Shown here in pieces: positions 1 through 6,485 of a stretch of 15,387 nt of DNA; positions within the stretch are counted from its first letter, which is position 1; each line of letters starts with the position of its first letter. The notes under the pieces were generated by a model. That model was not told the DNA's origin. It searched no databases and was given only the letters and a program-made list of their open reading frames with translations. Source of the stretch: Actinomycetes bacterium (GTDB lineage Bacteria; Actinomycetota; Actinomycetes; Actinomycetales; Actinomycetaceae); the NCBI GenBank assembly GCA_023387755.1, contig JAEWHO010000107.1, positions 1 to 15,387 on the forward strand. The letters run 5' to 3'. A program made the translations under genes and the position numbers.

Positions 1-1059
1 GCCCTGCAATCAAAGGGTAGCGATTCGCTGGCCGCGATGATCCGCGATTGCAATGTCGTAGGAGTGACGACAAACCCGTCAATCTTCGCTGCCGCCCTGA
101 AGGACGGGGACCGTTACGCGCCCACGATCGCGCAACTGTGCGAGGACGACGCTGCCATAGCCGAGGACGTCGCATTCGCATTAATGATCCAGGACGTCCA
201 GGACGCCTGTGATCTTCTCGCCCCGATTTACCGCGATACCAACGGTAAAGATGGGCGGGTGTCGATTGAGGTCGATCCGCGTCTGGCCCACGACACAGAA
301 GCCACAGTTGAGCAGGCCCGCGCTCTGTGGCATGCGGTGGACCGGGAGAATCTCATGGTGAAAATCCCGGCCACCGCAGCCGGCCTGCCGGCTGTGCGCC
401 AGGCGATCTCGGAGGGGATCAGCGTGAACGTCACCCTGATCTTTTCCCCCGACCGTTACCGGGCTGTGATCGATGCGTATATTGAAGGTTTACATGACGC
501 CGCCCGCAACGGCCTGGATATCCAGCAGATCCGATCGGTAGCATCCCTGTTCATTTCCCGCACTGATTCCAAGGTGGATCCGCTCTTAGATGAATTGGCC
601 CAGGCTGGGTCGGATGAAGCGAAGGAGCTGCGGGGTACCACGGGGATTGCGGTGGCCCGTATCTGCTACGGCGCCTATGAGGAAGCTTTCTCTCATCCCC
701 GGTTCCGGGAGCTGCATAGCGGGCGTAAACAACGCCCACTATGGGCATCCACCGGGGTGAAGGATAAGCGCTATCCGCCCACCATGTATGTGACCGAGCT
801 GGTTGCCCCCAATACGGTCAATACGATGCCGCGTGCCACCTTGGCCGCCGTAGGTGAACTGACAGAGATCCCAGCGGACTCTGTACGCCCCTATGTGGCT
901 CAATCGATGGACGTTCTGCATCGGATCGATCAACTTGGTATTGAGCTCGATACTGTCTACCAGGAACTCGAAGATGACGGAGTCGAGAAGTTCATAGCCT
1001 CCTGGAATGAGCTGATTGAGGCGGTCCAGACCGGTATGGAACGGGCTCGTACCTCATGA
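1..1059 (+). CDS. tal: Transaldolase, 5'-truncated by window edge
   Basis: Transaldolase of the cytosolic non-oxidative pentose phosphate pathway; it moves a dihydroxyacetone unit between sedoheptulose 7-phosphate and glyceraldehyde 3-phosphate. The frame is open from base 1. The first ATG in the window (37) is internal, because the codons before it (ALQSKGSDSLAA) align with the usual segment before VVGVTTNPS, so roughly 20-30 N-terminal residues are missing. Visible family marks are the GVTTNPS motif, the Schiff-base lysine in LMVKIPAT (codon 361-363), SLFISRTD, and the segment NTVNTMP typical of the long actinobacterial form. The reading frame is intact to the TGA at 1057-1059. That stop overlaps the ATG of the neighbouring zwf remnant (ATGA), so the two were once translationally coupled in a tkt-tal-zwf type operon. 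Identification is secure; the true start lies outside the window. Confidence 0.96.
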   Translation, partial: ALQSKGSDSLAAMIRDCNVVGVTTNPSIFAAALKDGDRYAPTIAQLCEDDAAIAEDVAFALMIQDVQDACDLLAPIYRDTNGKDGRVSIEVDPRLAHDTEATVEQARALWHAVDRENLMVKIPATAAGLPAVRQAISEGISVNVTLIFSPDRYRAVIDAYIEGLHDAARNGLDIQQIRSVASLFISRTDSKVDPLLDELAQAGSDEAKELRGTTGIAVARICYGAYEEAFSHPRFRELHSGRKQRPLWASTGVKDKRYPPTMYVTELVAPNTVNTMPRATLAAVGELTEIPADSVRPYVAQSMDVLHRIDQLGIELDTVYQELEDDGVEKFIASWNELIEAVQTGMERARTS

Positions 1060-1590
1060 CACAGTGGACGAACCCCCCTGATCAACCCGGCTGATCGCCG
1101 CCTCCCGCGGATGTCCGGCCCATGTGGCGTGGTCATGTTTGGAATCACCGGCGATCTGGCCCGTAAGAAGCTCCTCCCGGCCATCTATGACCTGGCAAAC
1201 CGTGGCTTGCTGCACCCTTCATTTGCTTTGACGGGTTTTGCGCGCCGTGACTTGGGGATGGGAGTCTTTCATCGACTTCGTGCGTGAGCAGGTGCAGGAC
1301 CACGCCCGCACACCCTTGCGAGGCTACATTTGAGCATCTGGCTGCGGGCTGCCGATTCGTGAAGGGAAGCTTTGACGATCCGGAGAGTTTTCACCGCTTA
1401 GCCGAGCAGGTCCGCGAGCTTGATGAGTGCTTCGGAACCGGCGGGAATCACGCCTTCTACCTATCTATCCCGCCCAAGTGGTTTGGGCCGGTATGTGAGA
1501 ACCTTGCCGCCAGTGGGCGGGCGTCCCATTCTATCTACGCACCGGATAACCTCTCGGCAAGAGGGGTACCGAAATTGCCTTAGTTTTCAA
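1056..1590 (+). pseudogene. zwf: Remnant of glucose-6-phosphate dehydrogenase gene
   Basis: Broken zwf, NADP-dependent G6PD, first step of the oxidative pentose phosphate pathway. It starts at the ATG overlapping the tal stop (MTQWTNP). A six-C run at 1073-1078 shifts the frame; the next frame gives the NADP-binding segment GITGDLARKK and YDLANRGLL. An extra base near 1252-1253 shifts again to ESFIDFVREQVQDH, and a third near 1316-1324 leads to CRFVKGSFDDPESF and FYLSIPPKWF. At about 1513 the text jumps to WAGVPFYLRTG, which lies about 200 residues further on in intact enzymes. The expected lysine codon there is TAA (1547-1549), followed by LGKRGTEIALVFK. The last part of the gene is absent. 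An intact protein has about 500 residues, and no functional product is possible. The retained words are still highly conserved, so the decay looks recent. Confidence 0.93.
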
Positions 1591-1885
1591 AACGCCGCGC
1601 AGCTCCGGGACATTACCTTCGACTGTGTTTTCCTCGGTATGGGGCCACATGGCCACATCGCCTCATTATTTCCCGAGCATGCGACGGTGCTCGCTAGCAG
1701 ATATTGAAGCCGAGCGTTGTACTACCGGCACGCAGACACAGGAAAACTCCGCAGCGTTGAGCACGTATCACATATCAACGGCCTGGACGCAGTCACAGAT
1801 ACGAGCCCTTCCGGCACGCGGAGTTTTTGGGGAAAATGCGCTGGTTCTTACCGACCACCATCCGGTGTTTACGAGCGATATTTAA
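1591..1885 (+). pseudogene. pgl: Remnant of 6-phosphogluconolactonase gene
   Basis: Fragment of pgl, which hydrolyses 6-phosphogluconolactone after the G6PD step. In the frame of base 1591 the segment NAAQLRDITFDCVFLGMG continues into GHIASLFPEHATVL, the classic LGxGxDGHxASLFPxH block of the family; the conserved Asp is replaced by His (GPHGH). This frame stops at TGA 1705-1707. From about 1697 a second frame runs to TAA 1883-1885 and ends in LPARGVFGENALVLTD, which weakly resembles the C-terminal end of lactonases; that assignment is tentative. The N-terminal 100 or more residues are missing, and the fragment abuts the zwf remnant directly, so the intervening opcA is gone. Its last bases overlap the secG stop on the other strand. 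Confidence 0.8.
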
Positions 1886-2127
1886 CCGACGTAATGGGTC
1901 ATCAACCCAATCAAAATAATGGTCACGGTCCACACGAGCGCCACAGAAATGGTGAGCCGGTTGAGGTTACGCTCGGCTACGCCCGACGAAGCGTAGGAGG
2001 TCGCAAGCCCTCCCCCGAACATATCGGACATGCCGCCACCTCGCCCCTTGTGCATGAGAATCGTCAGAATCAGGAAGAGGCTGGTGAGGACGAGCAAGAC
2101 GTCCAACACAATCCGCAGGGCGGTCAT
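1882..2127 (-). CDS. secG: Preprotein translocase subunit SecG
   Basis: Small integral membrane subunit of the SecYEG channel that assists SecA-driven export. The product has 81 residues, as usual for the family. Two membrane segments are visible (about residues 5-25 and 58-77), separated by the diagnostic loop HKGRGGGMSDMFGGG (residues 26-40). The ATG at 2127 is chosen over an in-frame TTG at 2139 because GGGAG lies 6 bases before it and the protein then begins MTALRIVLDV. It is last in the minus-strand gene row, separated from tpiA by 108 bases holding a strong hairpin and its own extended -10 promoter. Its TAA overlaps the tail of the decayed pgl on the opposite strand, so the secG 3' end borders decaying DNA. 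Confidence 0.95.
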   Translation of the reverse strand: MTALRIVLDVLLVLTSLFLILTILMHKGRGGGMSDMFGGGLATSYASSGVAERNLNRLTISVALVWTVTIILIGLMTHYVG

Positions 2128-2157
2128 AGATGCTCCCAAAATGTTTCGTTATCTACC

Positions 2158-2173
2158 GGGGTCCATCATAGCA
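2158..2173 (-). promoter_or_regulatory. Extended -10 promoter for secG
   Basis: Read on the minus strand, the sequence TGCTATGAT occupies 2173-2165: an extended -10 motif (TGn) joined to TATGAT, five of six matches to TATAAT. No good -35 is seen 16-18 bases upstream, which extended -10 promoters tolerate. The predicted transcription start near 2158 would give a leader of about 30 bases before the secG ATG at 2127, holding its GGGAG ribosome site. This suggests secG is not solely dependent on glycolytic operon transcription. Confidence 0.5.
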
Positions 2174-2201
2174 GTCCCGGTCGGTTGGGTAGGGATGCCA
2201 A

Positions 2202-2226
2202 TGGGGCCCCGCCGGGCGGGGCCCCA
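2202..2226 (-). terminator. Strong hairpin after tpiA
   Basis: Perfect 11-base-pair inverted repeat (arms 2202-2212 and 2216-2226) with a 3-base loop, made almost entirely of G and C (core GGGGCCCCGC / GCGGGGCCCC). It starts 9 bases after the tpiA stop. On the minus strand the bases after it (TTGGCATCC) contain no U-run, so it is not a textbook intrinsic terminator in that direction. The only T-run (2233-2237) lies on the plus-strand side, six bases from the stem. It may act as a weak terminator, a barrier to 3' exonucleases, or a bidirectional stop. Confidence 0.55.
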
Positions 2227-2235
2227 CGTGTGTTT

Positions 2236-3015
2236 TTAGGCTTCGCGGTAGCGGGCGATCGCCGCGAACTCTTCAGCCTTGAGCGAGGCGCCGCCCACGA
2301 GAGCACCGTCGACGTCGTCCTTCGCCATAATATCGGCGACATTGCTGGACTTCACCGAGCCACCGTAAAGGATGCGGATGGCGTCAGCCGTCTCGGCGTC
2401 GTAGAGTTCCGCGAGGGCCGCCCGGATCGCCTGGCAGACCTCCTGAGCGTCCTCAGGGGTGGCAACCTCCCCGGTTCCGATGGCCCATACGGGCTCGTAG
2501 GCGACCACGCAGGCGCGGGCCTGTTCACCGTTTAGCTCGGCAAAGGCCCCTTTGACCTGCTCCACCGTGTATTCCACGTGGCGGCCTTCCTTACGGATGT
2601 CGAGGCCTTCACCCACGCAAATGATCGGGGTCATGTCTTTGCCGAGGGTAGCCAGTGCCTTGCGCCCCACGAGTGCGTCGTCCTCACCGTGGTACTGGCG
2701 GCGTTCAGAATGCCCCACTACCACGTAGGAGCAGCCCAAGCGCTCCAGCATGGCCGCCGAGATTTCCCCGGTGTAGGCACCGGATTCCTCCGCGGAGACG
2801 TCCTGAGCGCCGTAGCGCAGGCTCATTTTGTCACCGTCAACCAGCGTCTGTACCGAACGGATATCGGTGAAGGGCGGGATGACGACGACCTCGACTGCAG
2901 CGTAGTCGTGTTTGGCATCCTTGAGTTCCCAGTCCAGTTTTTGCACCAGGGCGACGGCCTCGAAGTGATCGAGGTTCATCTTCCAGTTGCCAGCCATAAG
3001 GGGGGTGCGAGTCAT
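2236..3015 (-). CDS. tpiA: Triosephosphate isomerase
   Basis: Cytosolic TIM-barrel enzyme interconverting dihydroxyacetone phosphate and glyceraldehyde 3-phosphate. The 259-residue length is normal. Catalytic residues are all present: Lys12 in NWKMN, His102 in VVVGHSERR, and Glu174 in YEPVWAIGTG, whose following residues form the phosphate-gripping loop. ILYGGSVKSSN (residues 215-225) and GALVGGASL (237-245) supply the phosphate-binding end of the barrel. The ATG follows the pgk stop with no spacer (TAAATG), and its ribosome site GGAGG lies in the last pgk codons, so the two are translationally coupled. It is the third gene of the gap-pgk-tpiA order and is followed by a strong hairpin. Confidence 0.98.
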   Translation of the reverse strand: MTRTPLMAGNWKMNLDHFEAVALVQKLDWELKDAKHDYAAVEVVVIPPFTDIRSVQTLVDGDKMSLRYGAQDVSAEESGAYTGEISAAMLERLGCSYVVVGHSERRQYHGEDDALVGRKALATLGKDMTPIICVGEGLDIRKEGRHVEYTVEQVKGAFAELNGEQARACVVAYEPVWAIGTGEVATPEDAQEVCQAIRAALAELYDAETADAIRILYGGSVKSSNVADIMAKDDVDGALVGGASLKAEEFAAIARYREA

Positions 3016-4206
3016 TTAGTCCTCCAAAACGTCAATTCCGGGCAGGATTTTGCCTTCGAGCAGTTCCAGCGATGCGCCACCGCCGGTAGAGATATGGGAG
3101 AAGTCGGCCTCGTTGAAGCCCAGTAGACGTACCGCTGCAGCGGAATCTCCACCGCCGACGACGCTAAAGCAGTCACCTTCCGCCAGAGCGCGGGCGATCG
3201 CCCGGGTGCCATCGGCGAAGGCGTCAAATTCGAAGACGCCCATCGGACCATTCCAGGCAACCGTCTTTGCCGAGGCGATCTTGTCGGCGTACAGCCGCTG
3301 TGATTCGGGGCCAATATCCAAGCCCATCTGATCGGCAGGCATGGCGTCGGCGGCCACGACGGTGGCGGGTGCGTCCTTAGAAAACTCAGGCGCGACGACG
3401 ACGTCCACCGGCAGGATCAGTTCTACGCCACTGGCAGCGGCTTCCTCGAGGTAGCCCTTGACGGTATCAACCTGGTCTTCTTCCAGCAGCGATGTTCCCA
3501 CCTCATAGCCCTGTGCTTTGAGGAAGGTGAAGGCCATACCACCGCCAATAAGCAGGCGGTCGGCTTTCTTCAGCAGGTTGGCAATGACACCGAGCTTATC
3601 GGAGACTTTCGAGCCCCCCAGGACCACAGCGTAGGGCCGGTCTGGGTTGTCAGTAGCACGACGTAGCGATTCAATCTCCTTAACTACGAGCAGACCAGCG
3701 GCGCTCGGGAGTTTCTTAGCAATGTCGTAAACGGAGGCCTGCTTGCGGTGAACCACCCCGAAGCCATCGGAGACGAAAACGTCAGCCAGGCTGGCCAGTT
3801 CGGCGGCAAGTTCCTCGCGTTCCGCATCAACCTTGGAAGTTTCGCGCGGATCGAAACGGATATTTTCCAGCAGCACGATGGTGCCCGGTTCCATCGCGGC
3901 GACGGCGGCGCGAGCCCCCTCCCCTACGGTATCGGTGGCCATGGTGACAGGCACGCCCACGAGCTCCTCCAGCCGAGCCGCAACCGGGGCGAGAGAGAAC
4001 TCGGAACGGACCTCACCCTTGGGGCGACCCAGGTGCGCCATAACGATTACTTTCGCGCCGGCTTCAAGCAGGAGCTTCAAGGTGGGTAGAGCGGCCCGGA
4101 TACGACCGTCGTCAGTAATGGTGGTGCCGTCTAGGGGCACGTTGAAGTCGGAGCGGACGAGAACGGCCTTGCCGTTGAGATCGCCCAGCGTGTCGATGGT
4201 GCGCAT
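3016..4206 (-). CDS. pgk: Phosphoglycerate kinase
   Basis: Cytosolic glycolytic kinase making ATP and 3-phosphoglycerate from 1,3-bisphosphoglycerate. The 396-residue product is of family length. Visible marks are VLVRSDFNVPL (residues 15-25, substrate-binding N-domain), MAHLGRPKG, GGSKVSDKLGV, WNGPMGVFEFDAF and, near the end, GGGDSAAAV and STGGGASLELLEGK (nucleotide-binding C-domain). The open frame extends to a GTG at 4266, but the ATG at 4206 is chosen: AGGAAGGA lies just before it, and the protein then begins MRTIDTLGDL as in relatives. The longer form would be translated through the gap-pgk hairpin. Its stop touches the tpiA start. The 75-base gap to gap carries that hairpin directly upstream of the ribosome site. 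Confidence 0.97.
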   Translation of the reverse strand: MRTIDTLGDLNGKAVLVRSDFNVPLDGTTITDDGRIRAALPTLKLLLEAGAKVIVMAHLGRPKGEVRSEFSLAPVAARLEELVGVPVTMATDTVGEGARAAVAAMEPGTIVLLENIRFDPRETSKVDAEREELAAELASLADVFVSDGFGVVHRKQASVYDIAKKLPSAAGLLVVKEIESLRRATDNPDRPYAVVLGGSKVSDKLGVIANLLKKADRLLIGGGMAFTFLKAQGYEVGTSLLEEDQVDTVKGYLEEAAASGVELILPVDVVVAPEFSKDAPATVVAADAMPADQMGLDIGPESQRLYADKIASAKTVAWNGPMGVFEFDAFADGTRAIARALAEGDCFSVVGGGDSAAAVRLLGFNEADFSHISTGGGASLELLEGKILPGIDVLED

Positions 4207-4225
4207 ATTATCCTTCCTAACAGCC

Positions 4226-4256
4226 AGCGCCCGCGAGCCCACGGCTCGCGGGCGCT
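4226..4256 (-). repeat. Perfect hairpin in the gap-pgk gap
   Basis: Inverted repeat with 14-base arms (4226-4239 AGCGCCCGCGAGCC and 4243-4256) and a 3-base loop, all matched. It begins about 25 bases after the gap stop and ends 19 bases before the pgk ATG, immediately upstream of the ribosome site. There is no U-run after it on the minus strand (GGCTGTTAGGAAGG follows), so a full intrinsic terminator is unlikely. A role in mRNA processing, 3'-end protection of gap mRNA or partial attenuation is more plausible. The stem is certain; its function is inferred. Confidence 0.75.
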
Positions 4257-4281
4257 CGGCGTCCACAGCATTCAGCTATGT

Positions 4282-5286
4282 TTAGAGCTTCTCACCAACG
4301 AAGGTGGTGATGTCGACCAGGCGGTTGGAGTAGCCCCATTCGTTGTCGTACCAGGACACAACCTTCACCTGGTCGCCGATAACCTTGGTCAGGCCGGCGT
4401 CGAAGATGGAGGAGTGCGGGTCGGTGACGATATCGGTGGATACGAGCGGATCCTCCGAGTAGGCCAGAACACCCTTGAGCGGGCCCTCAGCAGCCTTCTT
4501 GATGGCGGCGTTCACTTCCTCCACAGTAACCTCGCGGGAGGCGGTGAAGGTGAGGTCGGTAGCGGAGCCGGTGATGACCGGAACGCGCAGGGCGTAGCCA
4601 TCCAGCTTGCCCTTCAGCTGCGGGAGCACCAGAGCCACGGCGCGAGCAGCACCGGTGGAGGTGGGAACAATGTTCACGGCAGCAGCGCGGGCGCGACGCA
4701 GATCCTTGTGCGGGGCGTCATGGATCTTCTGGTCACCGGTGTAGGCGTGCACGGTAGTCATGAGGCCACGAACGATGCCGAATTCCTCGTCCAGCACCTT
4801 GGCCATCGGGGCCAGGCAGTTGGTGGTGCAGGAAGCGTTAGAATTGATGTGGTGGTTCTCGGGATCGTAGTCCTCGTGGTTCACGCCCATGACGAAGGTG
4901 GCATCTTCGTTCTTCGCCGGAGCGGAGATGATGACCTTCTTGGCGCCGGCCTCAATATGTGCCTTCGCCTTTTCAGCATCGGTGAAGAAGCCGGTGGACT
5001 CGATCACGATATCGACGCCGAGATCCTTCCACGGCAGGTTGGCCGGCTCACGCTCAGCCAGCGCGTGGATCTTATGGCCATCGACGGTGATGGACTCGTC
5101 ATCGTAGGTCACCTCAGCATCCAGGCGGCCGAGGATGGAGTCGTACTTGAGCAGATGAGCCAGGGTGTGGTTGTCCGTGAGGTCGTTCACGGCCACAATC
5201 TCGAAGTCTGCTCCGGCAGTGCGAGCTGCGCGGAAGAAGTTACGGCCGATACGGCCAAAGCCATTAATGCCGACGCGGATGGTCAC
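4282..5286 (-). CDS. gap: Glyceraldehyde-3-phosphate dehydrogenase, NAD-type
   Basis: Cytosolic glycolytic enzyme oxidising and phosphorylating glyceraldehyde 3-phosphate to 1,3-bisphosphoglycerate. The product has 334 residues, the usual size. It shows the Rossmann motif INGFGRIGR (residues 7-15), VNDLTD with an acid (Asp35) at the position that favours NAD, active Cys153 in SNASCTTNC, His180 in TTVHAYTGDQ, the S-loop segment NIVPTSTGAAR, and WYDNEWGYSNR near the end. The start is GTG at 5286 with GGAGG six bases before it; the frame extends 11 codons further upstream without family similarity. It heads the gap-pgk-tpiA row, and the 202 bases before it hold several inverted repeats. It is separated from pgk by a strong hairpin. 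Confidence 0.98.
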   Translation of the reverse strand: MTIRVGINGFGRIGRNFFRAARTAGADFEIVAVNDLTDNHTLAHLLKYDSILGRLDAEVTYDDESITVDGHKIHALAEREPANLPWKDLGVDIVIESTGFFTDAEKAKAHIEAGAKKVIISAPAKNEDATFVMGVNHEDYDPENHHINSNASCTTNCLAPMAKVLDEEFGIVRGLMTTVHAYTGDQKIHDAPHKDLRRARAAAVNIVPTSTGAARAVALVLPQLKGKLDGYALRVPVITGSATDLTFTASREVTVEEVNAAIKKAAEGPLKGVLAYSEDPLVSTDIVTDPHSSIFDAGLTKVIGDQVKVVSWYDNEWGYSNRLVDITTFVGEKL

Positions 5287-5488
5287 TGTATTCCTCCAAC
5301 GAGTGCGCCGGTGGCGCACGTCAAGTCGAACGTACGGAAGCGCTGCTCGCGCCTCCGACCGGCCAAGTCCGGACCAGCCGGCACCTGTAACGCTACCAGG
5401 CTCGCCGCCTTCTGCACGGGGACCTCGGTCCGTTCGCAGGCGTAATCCTGGACGTGATACTCGTCGCAGATTCGCCCAAAGCGAATTT
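5287..5488 (-). promoter_or_regulatory. Structured leader and promoter region of gap
   Basis: 202 bases between whiA and gap with no gene. Read on the minus strand there are several inverted repeats: GTGCGCC-ACC-GGCGCAC (5303-5319, perfect 7-base arms) ending just upstream of the GGAGG site; CGGAGGCGC...GCGCTTCCG (5335-5357, 9-base arms with one G-T pair); and GGACCGAGGTCC (5420-5431). A 6-base-pair repeat ATTCGC...GCGAAT (5470-5486) starts two bases after the whiA stop and lacks a U-run. No convincing -35/-10 pair was found; TGGTAGCGT near 5390 is a weak extended -10 candidate. The region probably holds the gap promoter and an RNA leader. Confidence 0.45.
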
Positions 5489-6475
5489 TTAGGCGTCGTC
5501 GAGCATGTCTTCGGTCAGGGCTGAGCGAGTATCAGGGATCCCCATTCGAGCGGCTTTTTTATCCGCCATTGCCAACAGACGGCGAATCCTGCCTGCCACG
5601 GCGTCCTTCGTCAGGGGCGGCTGGGCTGCTTGCCCGAGATCTTCCAGGGAGGCATCACGATGATCAATTCGCAGCTGGCCAGCCTCTTGCAAATGGGCGG
5701 GAATGGCGTCATCACTGAGAATCTCGAAGGCTCGCGCTACCCGCGCGCTCGCGGCCACTGCTGCGCGGGTGGAGCGGCGTAGATTGGCGTCATCGAAATT
5801 AGACAAGCGGTTGACTGCGCCGCGAATCTCGCGGCGCCGGCGTCGTTCTTCCCACACCTGCAGGGTTTGGTGGGCACCCATTTTTTCCAACAGTACGGAG
5901 ATCGCTTCCCCATCCCGCACCACCACCCGGTCGACGCCGCGCACTTCGCGCGCCTTGGCGCTGGCTCCCAAGCGACGGGCGGCACCGACGAGCGCTAAGG
6001 CGGCCTCAGGGCCGGGGCAGGTAACCTCGAGGGCCGAAGACCGGCCCGGTTCAGTCAGCGAGCCGCGGGCCAGGAACGCTCCCCGCCACGCAGCGACCGC
6101 TTGGGAGTCGGACCCGGAGACGATTGCGGGAGGTAGCCCTCGCACCGGCCGGCCGTAGTTGTCGATCAGCCCCGTCAGGCGCGCCAGTTCCTTCCCCTGG
6201 TGAATAATTCGAACGACGTACCGCCGCCCCCGGCGCAGATTTCCGCCCTGCACCACAATCAGTTCAGAACTGTGGCCGTAAAGCGCACTAATGGCTTCCC
6301 GCAAGCGCCGGGCAGCGGTTCCGGTGTCCAGTTCCGCTTCGACCACGATGGAACCCGAAATTATGTGCAACCCGCCGGCAAAGCGAATTGTTGCGGCTGC
6401 TTCGGCCCGCCGGTCTGCTTGGCTTTCCACCTGGACTGCTGCCAGCTCCGCTTTCACATCACTGGTCAGGGACAC
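5489..6475 (-). CDS. whiA: WhiA sporulation/cell-division regulator homologue
   Basis: DNA-binding regulator conserved in Gram-positive bacteria, known in Streptomyces as the partner of WhiB in sporulation septation and present also in non-sporulating species. The start is GTG at 6475 with GAGGAG six bases upstream, giving VSLTSDVKAEL and 328 residues, the family length; the longer open frame reaching 6565 runs inside yvcK. RFAGGLHIISG (residues 31-41) and RGAFLARGSL (131-140) belong to the degenerate LAGLIDADG homing-endonuclease-like N-terminal domain, which lacks nuclease activity in the family. LRIDHRDASLEDLGQ to AVAGRIRRLL (about 268-301) is the C-terminal helix-turn-helix. It follows yvcK by 10 bases in the conserved rapZ-yvcK-whiA order. 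Confidence 0.96.
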   Translation of the reverse strand: MSLTSDVKAELAAVQVESQADRRAEAAATIRFAGGLHIISGSIVVEAELDTGTAARRLREAISALYGHSSELIVVQGGNLRRGRRYVVRIIHQGKELARLTGLIDNYGRPVRGLPPAIVSGSDSQAVAAWRGAFLARGSLTEPGRSSALEVTCPGPEAALALVGAARRLGASAKAREVRGVDRVVVRDGEAISVLLEKMGAHQTLQVWEERRRRREIRGAVNRLSNFDDANLRRSTRAAVAASARVARAFEILSDDAIPAHLQEAGQLRIDHRDASLEDLGQAAQPPLTKDAVAGRIRRLLAMADKKAARMGIPDTRSALTEDMLDDA

Positions 6476-6485
6476 TACGCACTCC

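Noticed and set aside
1056..1590. Programmed frameshifting producing a functional zwf product
   Set aside because: Three shifts, a loss of about 200 codons, an internal stop and a missing C-terminus cannot be rescued by recoding.
1717..2535. Plus-strand open frame of 272 codons spanning the pgl remnant, secG and tpiA
   Set aside because: It crosses two well-supported minus-strand genes and a GC hairpin and shows no recognisable motif; a shadow.
2578..3126. Plus-strand open frame opposite tpiA and pgk
   Set aside because: Antisense to conserved enzymes with no domain and no ribosome site of note.
4414..5445. Long plus-strand open frame (343 codons) opposite gap
   Set aside because: It lies antisense to the fully conserved gap gene and reads as low-complexity Gly/Val/His-rich text with no domain; a codon-bias shadow.
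5470..5490. ATTCGC...GCGAAT followed by TTTTT on the plus strand as a terminator
   Set aside because: The T-run is on the strand with no gene arriving from the left; the T's are the complement of the whiA stop region. On the whiA strand no U-run follows.
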